The notes under the pieces were generated by a model. That model ran no database searches and was not told the DNA's origin. It saw only the letters and a program-made list of their open reading frames with translations. Positions 55,930 through 64,000 of a DNA stretch of 64,000 nucleotides are shown one piece after another. The translations under genes were made by a program, and so were the position numbers. This DNA is from Paracidovorax avenae (GTDB taxonomy: Bacteria; Pseudomonadota; Gammaproteobacteria; Burkholderiales; Burkholderiaceae_C): the NCBI RefSeq assembly GCF_040892545.1, contig NZ_CP156079.1:1116001-1180000 (forward strand), written 5' to 3'. Positions within the stretch are counted from its first letter, which is position 1; every line of letters begins with the position of its first letter.

Positions 55930-56189
55930 GGGTGGCTTTCGTTGTCGGGGTGTGGTGGAGCGAGCGGGGCACGGGCGCGATGGCGTGCCCGGACGGGCGG
56001 CGTTCAGCGCCCGCGGCGTGGTGCGGTGGCGGTCGTCACATGGGATCCCTCCTTCTCGTATGCCGGCGGCGGTGCATGCCGCGGGGCCGCGCGGGCCCTT
56101 GCCGGTCGTTCCGGTTGTTCGTTCTGGTCGTGCCGGCGGGTTCATGGGCGGCACCCCTCCCTGGTGCGCGCCCTGCCACAATGCCGTGC

Positions 56190-56996
56190 ATGACGGACTC
56201 AGTTGTACCCTCTCCCACGGATGGCCTGGCACCCGGGGTTTCCCGGCAGTCGCTGCTCGCGGCCTTCGACGACCTGCTGCAGCCGGCCCGCTTCAAGGAC
56301 TACGGCCCGAACGGCCTGCAGGTGGAGGGCCGCGAGCGCATCCGCCGCATCGTGAGCGGCGTGACGGCGAGCCGCGCGCTGATCGACGCGGCCATCGCGG
56401 ACGGGGCGGATGCAGTGTTCGTGCACCACGGCCTGTTCTGGCGCGGCCAGGACGGGCGGGTGACGGGCTGGATGAAGCAGCGCCTGCAGCGGCTGCTGGC
56501 CCACGATATCAACCTTTTCGCCTACCACCTGCCGCTGGACGCGCATCCGGAGCTGGGCAACAACGCCCAGCTGGGCCGCGTGCTGGGGTTCGCGCCGGCC
56601 GATGTGCGCTTCGGCGAGCAGGACCTGGGTTTCTGCGCGCCGGCCGACATCGCGGATGCGGCCACGCTCGCCGCGCGGGTGGAGGCGGCGCTGGGCCGGC
56701 CGGTGACCCTGGTCGCACCGGGGGACGCCGGGCCGGGCCGGCCGATCCGCCGCGTGGCCTGGTGCACGGGTGGCGCGCAGGGATTCTTCGAGGGGGCGAT
56801 CGCGGCGGGGGCCGATGCCTTCATCACGGGCGAGATCTCCGAGCCGCAGGCGCACCTGGCGCGGGAGACGGGCGTGGCCTTCCTCGCGGCGGGCCACCAT
56901 GCGACCGAGCGCTACGGCGCGCCCGCGGCGGCCGCGCACGTGGCGGCGGCGCTGGGCATAGAGCACCGCTTCATCGAGATCGACAACCCGGCGTGA
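56190..56996 (+). CDS. Nif3-like dinuclear metal-centre protein
   Basis: This 268-residue protein belongs to the YbgI/Nif3 family and forms a hexameric ring with a two-metal site. Conserved parts are 'FKDYGPNGLQVEG', 'AVFVHHGLFWRG' with metal-binding His, 'NLFAYHLPLDAHPELGNNAQLG', 'DAFITGEISE' and 'GHHATERYG'. The function is not settled, with links to GTP cyclohydrolase activity and metal insertion. ATG 56190 or 56181 are possible starts. Confidence 0.9.
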   Translation: MTDSVVPSPTDGLAPGVSRQSLLAAFDDLLQPARFKDYGPNGLQVEGRERIRRIVSGVTASRALIDAAIADGADAVFVHHGLFWRGQDGRVTGWMKQRLQRLLAHDINLFAYHLPLDAHPELGNNAQLGRVLGFAPADVRFGEQDLGFCAPADIADAATLAARVEAALGRPVTLVAPGDAGPGRPIRRVAWCTGGAQGFFEGAIAAGADAFITGEISEPQAHLARETGVAFLAAGHHATERYGAPAAAAHVAAALGIEHRFIEIDNPA

Positions 56997-57014
56997 GCCC
57001 GGGGGGACGGCGCG

Positions 57015-58082
57015 CTACAGCACCCGGCCGAACCACCACAGCGACAGCAGGCCCGCCAGCACCAGCAGGGCCGCGCCCGCGAGCGCCAGCAGGGCGGAGA
57101 TTTCGGTTTCCTTCTTCTCCACGGTGAGGCGGGAGCTGAGGGTTTCGTACACCTTCTTCAGGTCGGCAGCGGTGGCCGCGTGGAAGTATTCGGCGTTGGT
57201 GCGCTGGGCCACGGCCTTGAGCGTGTCTTCGTCCAGGCGCACGCGCATGGACCAGCCCTCGAAGCCGATGGTCTCGCCGGCCACGGTGCCCACGCCCACG
57301 GTATAGACGCGCACGCCGCGGTCGGCCGCCCATTGCGCGGCCTCCATCGGATCGACGCCGGTGGTGCGCTGGCCGTCGGTGAGCATGATGATGGCGGCCG
57401 AGGTGTAGGAGCCCGGGGCCACGGGCGCGGGCCGGTCCGCGCCCTTGCCGGTGCCGCCGCGGTGCGGCGGGCGGCCGATTTCGTCCATGGACTGCGGGCG
57501 CAGCATGGCCTGCCGGCCGCCGAGGGCGGAGACGTCGATGCCGGTGTCGGGGAACAGGGTGGCGAGCGACAGCAGGATGCCGTTGCCCGTGGCCGTGCCG
57601 CGCTGCAGCTGGAAGCTGTCGATGGCCTTGAAGAGGTCTTCGTGGTTCTGCGTGGGCAGCTGGGCGAGCTGCGCGCTGCCTGCGAAGGCCACGATGCCCA
57701 CGCGCACGTGGCGCGGCAGCTCGGCGATGAAGGCCTTGGCGGCGTCCTGGGCGGCGGTGAGGCGGTCGGGGTGCACGTCGGCGGCGCGCATGCTGCCCGA
57801 CACGTCCATGGCCAGCATGATGGTCTGCTGCTGCGAGGGCAGGGTGAGCACCGCCAGCGGCCGCGCGGCCGCGACCAGCAGCGCCGCCAGCCCGAGCAGG
57901 AAGAGCAGCGGCGGCACATGGCGCCGCCAGCGGGTGCGTGCGCCCTGGGCTTCGCGCGCCAGGGCCAGGGCCGGGTAGTGCAGCACGGTGGAACGGCGGC
58001 GGCGCAGCAGCCAGGCGTAGAGCACCACCAGCACGGGCAGCGCGAGCAGCAGCCAGAGAAGGTCGGGCCAGAGAAAAACCAT
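57015..58082 (-). CDS. VWA-domain membrane protein (BatA-like)
   Basis: The 355-residue protein has two N-terminal membrane helices (about residues 4-22 and 57-75) and a von Willebrand A domain with the MIDAS motif 'AMDVSGSMRAADV' near residue 93. Further MIDAS residues lie in 'MLTDGQRTTG'. A C-terminal helix is at 328-350. It is the third gene of a moxR-DUF58-vwa operon, a Bat-type set linked to aerotolerance and metal or redox chaperoning. The 45-base spacing to the DUF58 gene fits the operon. Confidence 0.9.
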   Translation of the reverse strand: MVFLWPDLLWLLLALPVLVVLYAWLLRRRRSTVLHYPALALAREAQGARTRWRRHVPPLLFLLGLAALLVAAARPLAVLTLPSQQQTIMLAMDVSGSMRAADVHPDRLTAAQDAAKAFIAELPRHVRVGIVAFAGSAQLAQLPTQNHEDLFKAIDSFQLQRGTATGNGILLSLATLFPDTGIDVSALGGRQAMLRPQSMDEIGRPPHRGGTGKGADRPAPVAPGSYTSAAIIMLTDGQRTTGVDPMEAAQWAADRGVRVYTVGVGTVAGETIGFEGWSMRVRLDEDTLKAVAQRTNAEYFHAATAADLKKVYETLSSRLTVEKKETEISALLALAGAALLVLAGLLSLWWFGRVL

Positions 58083-58127
58083 GGGCGGCTCCTTCCTTGT
58101 CGTTCGTTGGGCCGGCGCGTCCGCCGT

Positions 58128-59085
58128 TCAGGCGCGCACCCGCCGGCGGGCCCGCACGGGCTGGCCGCGCAGTTCCATGAAGCGCACCAGCGCGTCGAGC
58201 AGGTCGTCGTCGGTGGCGAGTTCGAGCGTGTCCGCGCCCGCGCGCGCCAGGGCCGAGCGCAGCGCGGCTTCGCGCTCGGCGGCGAGGTGGGCGAAGCGCT
58301 GGCGGAAGGCGCGGTCGCGCGTGTCCACCGTCAGCTGCTCGCCGGTCTCGGGATCGCGCAGGTGCAGCACGCCCACGTCGGGCAGCGCCATTTCCAGCGG
58401 GTCGAGCAGCCGCACGGCGACCACGTCGTGGCGTTGCGCGAGCTGTGCGAGGGGCTTTTCCCAGCCGGGGGCACTGAGGAAATCGGACACCACGAACACC
58501 GTCGAGCGCCGCCGGAGCACGGGCGCGGCCGAATCCAGTAGCCGGTGCAGCTCGGTGGTGCCGGGCGGCGAGGATCCGGGCGGGCCCGCGGGCGCCAGCG
58601 CGTCGATGAGGCGCAGCACATGGGTGCGGCCGGTGCGCGGCGGCAGCACGGTGGCGGTGGCACCGTGGCCGAAGAGCAGGGCGCCCACGCGGTTGCCGTG
58701 GCGCGCCAGCAGCCGCGCGAGCACGGCGACGAAGCAGGTGAGCCGGTCGCGCTTGGTCTCCCCCGGCGGCCCGAAGTCCACCGAGGGGCTGAGGTCGAGC
58801 AGGAACCAGGCGGCCATCTCGCGGTCTTCGGAGAAGACGCGCACATGGGGCGTGCCGAGCCGCGCGGTGACGTTCCAGTCGATGTGGCGCACGTCGTCGT
58901 GCGCCTGGTATTCGCGCAGGTCCGCCAGGTCCACGCCCGCGCCGTGCAGCAGCGTTCGGTAATCGCCCTGGAGCAGGCCGTCGAGGCGGCGCAGCACGGT
59001 CCATTCGAGCCGGCGCAGCAGGCGGTCCGCGGCGCCCGTGGCCAGGCCGGCGGCGGGCAGCGGCGCCGCGCGCGCTGCCGCGGCG

Positions 59086-59108
<23 letters not shown>
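58128..59108 (-). CDS. DUF58 protein of the MoxR operon
   Basis: This 326-residue protein has the DUF58 core 'EYQAHDDVRHIDWNVTARLGTPHVRVFSEDREMAAWFLLDLSPSVDFG' followed by a degenerate VWA-like fold. It has no membrane helix, unlike many DUF58 proteins. ATG 59108 overlaps the moxR end by 23 bases; the frame runs further upstream inside moxR but without resemblance. MoxR ATPases are thought to remodel or activate their DUF58/VWA partners. Confidence 0.85.
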
Positions 59109-60123
<1,015 letters not shown>

Positions 60124-60142
60124 GGAGGCTCCTGGCGAAAGG

Positions 60143-61108
60143 TCAGAACGGCGGCGAGCCCGCGGCCTCGGCGGCGTTCTCGATGGGCACGGCGAAGCCG
60201 ATGCCGATGAAGGTGCGCGCGGGCGTGGGGTTGAGGATGGCGGTGACGATGCCCACGACCTCGCCGTCGAGCGTGACGAGCGGGCCGCCGGAATTGCCGG
60301 GGTTGGCGGCGGCGTCGAACTGGATGAGGTTGCGCATCTCCTGCTTGCCCTGGGGCGAATCGAATTCGCGCTGCAGGCCCGAGATCACGCCGGCCGAGAC
60401 CGAAGGCCCGATGCCGAAGGGAAAGCCGATGGCTACCACGCCGTCGCCGGGCTTGAGTCCCTGCGTGGAGCGCAGCGGCGCGGCCTGCAGGTCGTCCGGC
60501 ACGCGGTGCGCCTGCAGCACGGCGAGGTCGTTCGCGGGCTGGGCGCCGGTCAGGGACGCGTCGCTTTCGGAGCCGTCGGCGAAGGTGACCTGGATGCGCG
60601 ACGCGCCCCGCACCACGTGCAGGTTGGTGAGGATCACGCCCTTGTCCACGATCACGATGCCGGTGCCCACGCCGCGCTCTTCCTCCTGCACCTTGCCCTT
60701 GCCTTTCCTGGTGTGGGCGAAGCCGGTGACGCGCACCACCGACGGGGCCACGGCCTCGGCGGCGCGCGCGGCGGCCGAGGGCAGGGGCTGGGTGGAGAGG
60801 GTGTGCAGCACGGCCGCGTCGATGTCCTGCTGGGTGATGCGCGGCGCCGGCGGCGGCATGCGCCAGGCCAGCCAGCCGAAGCCGGCGGCCACCAGCATGG
60901 CCGCCAGCGCACCGCCGAGCTGTTTGCGCCAGGGGCGCCGGGCCGCGGGCGCCGGCGTGCCGGCAGCGGCCGGGGCCGCCGGGGGCGTTCCCGGGGGCGG
61001 CGGGGCGTGCGGAGGCTGGGCGCCGCCGGACCCGGCCGGGACAGGATGGGGCGCGGAGGCCGCGGCCGGCGCGCGGCGGGAGCTGCTGTAGCGGGCGGGC
61101 CTGGGCAT
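60143..61108 (-). CDS. Trypsin-like serine protease without PDZ domain
   Basis: The 321-residue protein has a long Pro/Ala-rich N-terminus (about 60 residues), one membrane helix near residues 63-82 and an S1C protease domain with His in 'LTNLHVV', Asp in 'ANDLAVLQ' and Ser in 'GNSGGPLVT'. It ends soon after the protease domain, so PDZ domains are absent. It would act on the periplasmic side. The Pro-rich start is unusual and may interact with other proteins. First gene of the moxR cluster. Confidence 0.85.
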   Translation of the reverse strand: MPRPARYSSSRRAPAAASAPHPVPAGSGGAQPPHAPPPPGTPPAAPAAAGTPAPAARRPWRKQLGGALAAMLVAAGFGWLAWRMPPPAPRITQQDIDAAVLHTLSTQPLPSAAARAAEAVAPSVVRVTGFAHTRKGKGKVQEEERGVGTGIVIVDKGVILTNLHVVRGASRIQVTFADGSESDASLTGAQPANDLAVLQAHRVPDDLQAAPLRSTQGLKPGDGVVAIGFPFGIGPSVSAGVISGLQREFDSPQGKQEMRNLIQFDAAANPGNSGGPLVTLDGEVVGIVTAILNPTPARTFIGIGFAVPIENAAEAAGSPPF

Positions 61109-61293
61109 GCGGTCACCTCGGGTCAGGGGGCCCGCGCGCGGCGTCGTGCGCCGGGCAGGCGGTTCCCGGCGACGGTAGCACGGAACCGCCCGCCGCGCAT
61201 GTGTCCGCGTGTTTCAGGGCCGGGAGACAACCTGCGGATGCCGCCGGAGATGGCCGACGCGCACGCCGCCCCGGGTGCTGGCATGCTCGGGGG

Positions 61294-62169
61294 ATGGATG
61301 CCTGGATCGATACCCACTGCCACCTCGACGAGTTCGAAGCCCATGCGGGCCGGGACTACCTGGACCGGGTGCGCGCGGACGCGGCGCGGGCCGGCGTCGC
61401 GCACTGCGTCCTGCCCGCGGTGGAGCGGGGCAACCTGGAGGCCGTCCGCACGCTGGCGCACCGCCACGGCGACAGCTATGCGCTGGGCATCCACCCGCTT
61501 TTCACGGGCCGGGCGGAGGATGGCGATCTCGGCGTGCTGGCGCGGGCGCTGGAGCAGCATGCGGCGGACCCGCGCCTCGTGGCCGTGGGCGAGATCGGGC
61601 TCGACTTCTTCGTGAAGGACCTGGACCCGGCGCGGCAGGAGCATTTCTTCCGCGAGCAGCTGCGGCTCGCGCGGCGCAGCCGGCTGCCCGTGATCCTGCA
61701 CACCCGGCGGTCGGTGGACAAGGTGCTCAAGGGCCTGCGCGACGTCGGTGCCGAGGGGGGCATCGCCCATGCGTTCAACGGCAGCCTGCAGCAGGCGCGC
61801 GCCTTCATCGACCTGGGGTTCAAGCTCGGCTTCGGCGGGGCGGTGACCTTCGATCGCGCGCTGCAGCTGCGCCGGCTGGCGGCGGAGCTGCCGCTGGAGG
61901 CGATCGTGCTGGAGACCGACGCGCCGGACATCCCGCCGCACTGGCTCTACGTGACGGCCGCCGAGCGGGCGGCAGGCGCGGCGCCGGCGCGCAACACGCC
62001 GGGCGAGCTGCCGCGCATCGCGCAGGTGGTGGCGGAGCTGCGCGGCATGCCGGTGGAGGCGCTGGCCCGGGTCGCGCACGCGAATTCCCTGGCGGCGCTG
62101 CCGCGGCTGGCGGAGCTGCTGCCGGCGCCTGCGCAGGCCCGCCGCACGGCCACCGAATGGCTACCATAG
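61294..62169 (+). CDS. TatD-family metal-dependent hydrolase
   Basis: This 291-residue TIM-barrel protein has 'IDTHCHLDEF' with the H-x-H metal site, 'AVGEIGLDFF' with metal-binding Glu, 'VILHTRRSVDKVL', 'GIAHAFNGS' and 'LETDAPDIPP' with the catalytic Asp. TatD relatives are 3'-5' exonucleases or deoxyribonucleases. ATG 61294 starts six codons before the motif. Confidence 0.93.
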   Translation: MDAWIDTHCHLDEFEAHAGRDYLDRVRADAARAGVAHCVLPAVERGNLEAVRTLAHRHGDSYALGIHPLFTGRAEDGDLGVLARALEQHAADPRLVAVGEIGLDFFVKDLDPARQEHFFREQLRLARRSRLPVILHTRRSVDKVLKGLRDVGAEGGIAHAFNGSLQQARAFIDLGFKLGFGGAVTFDRALQLRRLAAELPLEAIVLETDAPDIPPHWLYVTAAERAAGAAPARNTPGELPRIAQVVAELRGMPVEALARVAHANSLAALPRLAELLPAPAQARRTATEWLP

Positions 62170-62175
62170 GCACGC

Positions 62176-62775
62176 ATGCCCCGTTCGCCCCAGTCGTCCC
62201 TTTCCCCCGATAGCCCCCCCGCCGACCCGCAGCCCGCCGCGCCCGCACGCCTGGCGGGGCTGGCGCCGGTCGTCTCGGAGCGCACGGTGGTGCTGGTGCT
62301 GGGCAGCTTCCCTGGCGTGGCGTCGCTGCGCGCGGGGCAGTACTACGGGCATCCGCAGAACCATTTCTGGCCCATCCTGCAGGCGCTGTGGCCGCGGCAC
62401 CCGCTGCCCGGCCGAGACCGCTACGCCGAGCGCTGCGCCTGGCTGCTGGACCGCGGGCTGGGGCTGTGGGACGTGTATGCGGCCTGCGAGCGCGAGGGCA
62501 GCCTGGACACCAGCATCCGCAACGCTGCGGTGAACGATTTCGCGGCGCTGCGGCCGCGCTGCCCGCGCCTTTCGGCCATCGCCCACAATGGCGGGGAAAG
62601 CTTCAGGCACGCACGCGCCGTGCGCGCGGCCCTGGGCCTGCCGGCCGGGCTGCAGGAAGGCCCGGTGCCGTCGCTGCGCCTGCCCTCCACCAGCCCCGCG
62701 AACGCGTCCTGGAGCTTCGAGCGCAAGCGTGCCGCCTGGGCCGAGGCGCTGGCCCCCTTTGGATTGATGGATTGA
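62176..62775 (+). CDS. Hypoxanthine/uracil-DNA glycosylase (DUF/UDG superfamily)
   Basis: The 199-residue protein belongs to the UDG superfamily branch that removes deaminated bases, chiefly hypoxanthine. It has 'VLGSFPGVASLRAGQYYGHPQNHFWPIL' (active-site loop with conserved Asn) and 'LPSTSPANASWSFERKRAAWAEAL' (DNA-intercalating loop). It begins six bases after the TatD stop and touches the next gene, giving a likely repair/housekeeping operon. Confidence 0.85.
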   Translation: MPRSPQSSLSPDSPPADPQPAAPARLAGLAPVVSERTVVLVLGSFPGVASLRAGQYYGHPQNHFWPILQALWPRHPLPGRDRYAERCAWLLDRGLGLWDVYAACEREGSLDTSIRNAAVNDFAALRPRCPRLSAIAHNGGESFRHARAVRAALGLPAGLQEGPVPSLRLPSTSPANASWSFERKRAAWAEALAPFGLMD

Positions 62776-63540
62776 ATGACCACCCGCAAGAAAGCCGCAG
62801 CCGCCGAGCTGCCCGAAGTCAGCGTTTCCGATGACGGCGACGTGCGCCACCTGCACCTGGGCACGCCCTGGATCCAGGGCTCCATGCGCATCGACGATCC
62901 CTTCGACATCGAACTGGAGTACGTGCAGCGCATGATGGCGTGGCTGCTGTTCGTGGAGCCGGCGAGCGTGGGCAAGCGGCACGCGATGCAGCTGGGCCTG
63001 GGGGCGGGCGCGATCACCAAGTTCTGCCACAAGAAGCTGCGCATGTGCTGCACGGCGATCGAGCTCAACCCGCAGGTGCTGGCCGTGTGCCGCGCATGGT
63101 TCAAGCTGCCGCCCGACGGGCCGAAGCTGCGCGTGGTGCTGGCCGATGCCGCGCAGGAGATCCGCAAGCCCGAGTGGCACGGCACGGTCGATGCGCTGGC
63201 CGTGGACCTGTACGACCACGAGGCCGCGGCGCCGGTGCTCGACAGCGCGGAGTTCTATGCCGACTGCCGCGCGCTGCTCACCGAGGACGGCGCGATGACG
63301 GTGAACCTCTTCGGCCGGTCCTCCAGCTACGAGCGCAGCCTCGGGCGCATGGCCGAGGCCTTCGGCGCCGACGCGCTCTGGGCCTTCAAGCCCACGCGCG
63401 AGGGCAACACGGTGGTGCTGGCCCAGCGCACGCCGTCGCGGCCGCGCCGTGCCGACCTGCTGGCCCGCGCCGATGCGGTGCAGGCGCGGTGGGACCTGCC
63501 CGCGGCGAAGTGGCCGCGCGTGTTCAAGCCGGTGGAGTGA
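62776..63540 (+). CDS. Spermidine-synthase-like methyltransferase-fold protein
   Basis: The 254-residue protein has the SAM-fold motifs of SpeE relatives: 'QLGLGAGAITKFCHKKL', 'CTAIELNPQVLAVCRAWF', and 'VDALAVDLYDHEAAAPVL' in the place of the SpeE active-site loop. It lacks the N-terminal beta barrel of full spermidine synthases, so polyamine synthesis is uncertain. It follows the glycosylase gene without a gap. Confidence 0.8.
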   Translation: MTTRKKAAAAELPEVSVSDDGDVRHLHLGTPWIQGSMRIDDPFDIELEYVQRMMAWLLFVEPASVGKRHAMQLGLGAGAITKFCHKKLRMCCTAIELNPQVLAVCRAWFKLPPDGPKLRVVLADAAQEIRKPEWHGTVDALAVDLYDHEAAAPVLDSAEFYADCRALLTEDGAMTVNLFGRSSSYERSLGRMAEAFGADALWAFKPTREGNTVVLAQRTPSRPRRADLLARADAVQARWDLPAAKWPRVFKPVE

Positions 63541-63546
63541 CGCGCG

Positions 63547-64000
63547 ATGAGCCGCAGCCTGCCTCCCCCTCATGACGCTGCCGGGCCTGCGGCGCCGGCC
63601 GGCTTCGCGGGCCCCCTCGACTGGCGCCGCATCGTCGAGTGGCTGCGCGCCGACGGCGTGATCTCGCAGGAGGAGGCCGCGCGCACCATCGCGCGCTGCT
63701 CGCAGGCCGAGAGCCGGCAGCATCCGCTGGTGCGGCTGGCCAGCGTGGCGATGGCGCGCGCGAGCGACGGCAGGCCGCTGGACCTGGAGAGCCTGACCGA
63801 ATACCTGGCCGGCCGCAGCGGCCTGGCCTACCTGCGCATCGATCCGCTCAAGGTGGACGTGGGCCGCGTGGCCGACATGATGAGCGCGAGCTACGCGGAG
63901 CGGCACCGGGTGCTGCCCGTGCAGGTCTCGCCGCGCGAGATCGTGGTGGCCACCGCCGAGCCGTTCATCGACGACTGGGTGGCCGAGGTGGAGCGCCAGT
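63547..64000 (+). CDS. GspE/PilB-type secretion ATPase, N-terminal part (3' truncated by window)
   Basis: The first 151 residues are visible. They contain a GspE N-terminal (MshEN-like) domain: 'IVEWLRADGVISQEEAARTI', 'LTEYLAGRSGLAYLRIDPLKVDVGRVADMMS' and 'RVLPVQVSPREIVVATAEPFIDDW'. The ATPase core with Walker motifs lies beyond the window end. Such proteins power type II secretion or type IV pilus assembly. The start is six bases after the previous stop. Confidence 0.85.
   Translation, partial: MSRSLPPPHDAAGPAAPAGFAGPLDWRRIVEWLRADGVISQEEAARTIARCSQAESRQHPLVRLASVAMARASDGRPLDLESLTEYLAGRSGLAYLRIDPLKVDVGRVADMMSASYAERHRVLPVQVSPREIVVATAEPFIDDWVAEVERQ

Overview
The window is about 70% GC with dense, often overlapping genes. 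Gene content and order (mlaFEDACB-yadGH-ibaG-murA-hisG, hisFIE-...-tatABC) point to a betaproteobacterium of the Comamonadaceae, most likely Acidovorax or a close relative. This rests on protein resemblance and synteny recalled from the family; no database search was run.

Layout. 1-3.2 kb: the 3' end of gltD and a polar amino-acid ABC importer. 3.3-12.5 kb: a cell-envelope block, with Mla phospholipid transport (mlaF-E-D-A-C-B), a TPR/Sel1 gene on the opposite strand, a YadGH-type ABC exporter, ibaG (BolA family) and murA. 12.5-21 kb: histidine biosynthesis (hisG, D, C, B, H, A). It carries extra genes: a small exported protein, a DUF2917-like gene, a MocR regulator and a VapBC-like pair translationally coupled to hisC. 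21-36.4 kb: a complete Pel exopolysaccharide operon on the minus strand (pelA-G), followed by two related spherulin-4/GH135-like lipoproteins. It is divergent from a galE/pelX-type epimerase. 37.8-40.1 kb: a DctA-type transporter and a hexose-phosphate mutarotase. 40.2-45.4 kb: the rest of the his genes (hisF, I, E), a small membrane protein, a patatin, a HIT protein and tatABC.

45.4-51.8 kb is an AT-richer island set between tatC and a DegS/DegQ-type protease. It holds a DarT-like DNA ADP-ribosyltransferase with a NADAR-type partner, an orphan PD-(D/E)XK-like protein, a broken IS5-family transposase and a large KAP-family P-loop NTPase. It reads as a defence island and is the most foreign-looking part of the window.

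51.8-64 kb returns to housekeeping-like genes: an HtrA protease, an MHS-type MFS transporter, a cupin protein resembling cysteine dioxygenase, a Nif3-family protein, a VWA-DUF58-MoxR operon with a second HtrA-like protease, a TatD nuclease, a hypoxanthine-DNA glycosylase, a spermidine-synthase-like methyltransferase and the start of a GspE/PilB-type ATPase.

Two systems stand out. The first is the Pel operon with two predicted alpha-1,4-galactosaminidase-type lipoproteins apparently in the same transcription unit, which suggests a built-in matrix-trimming or dispersal module. The second is the DarT-NADAR/PD-(D/E)XK/KAP island.
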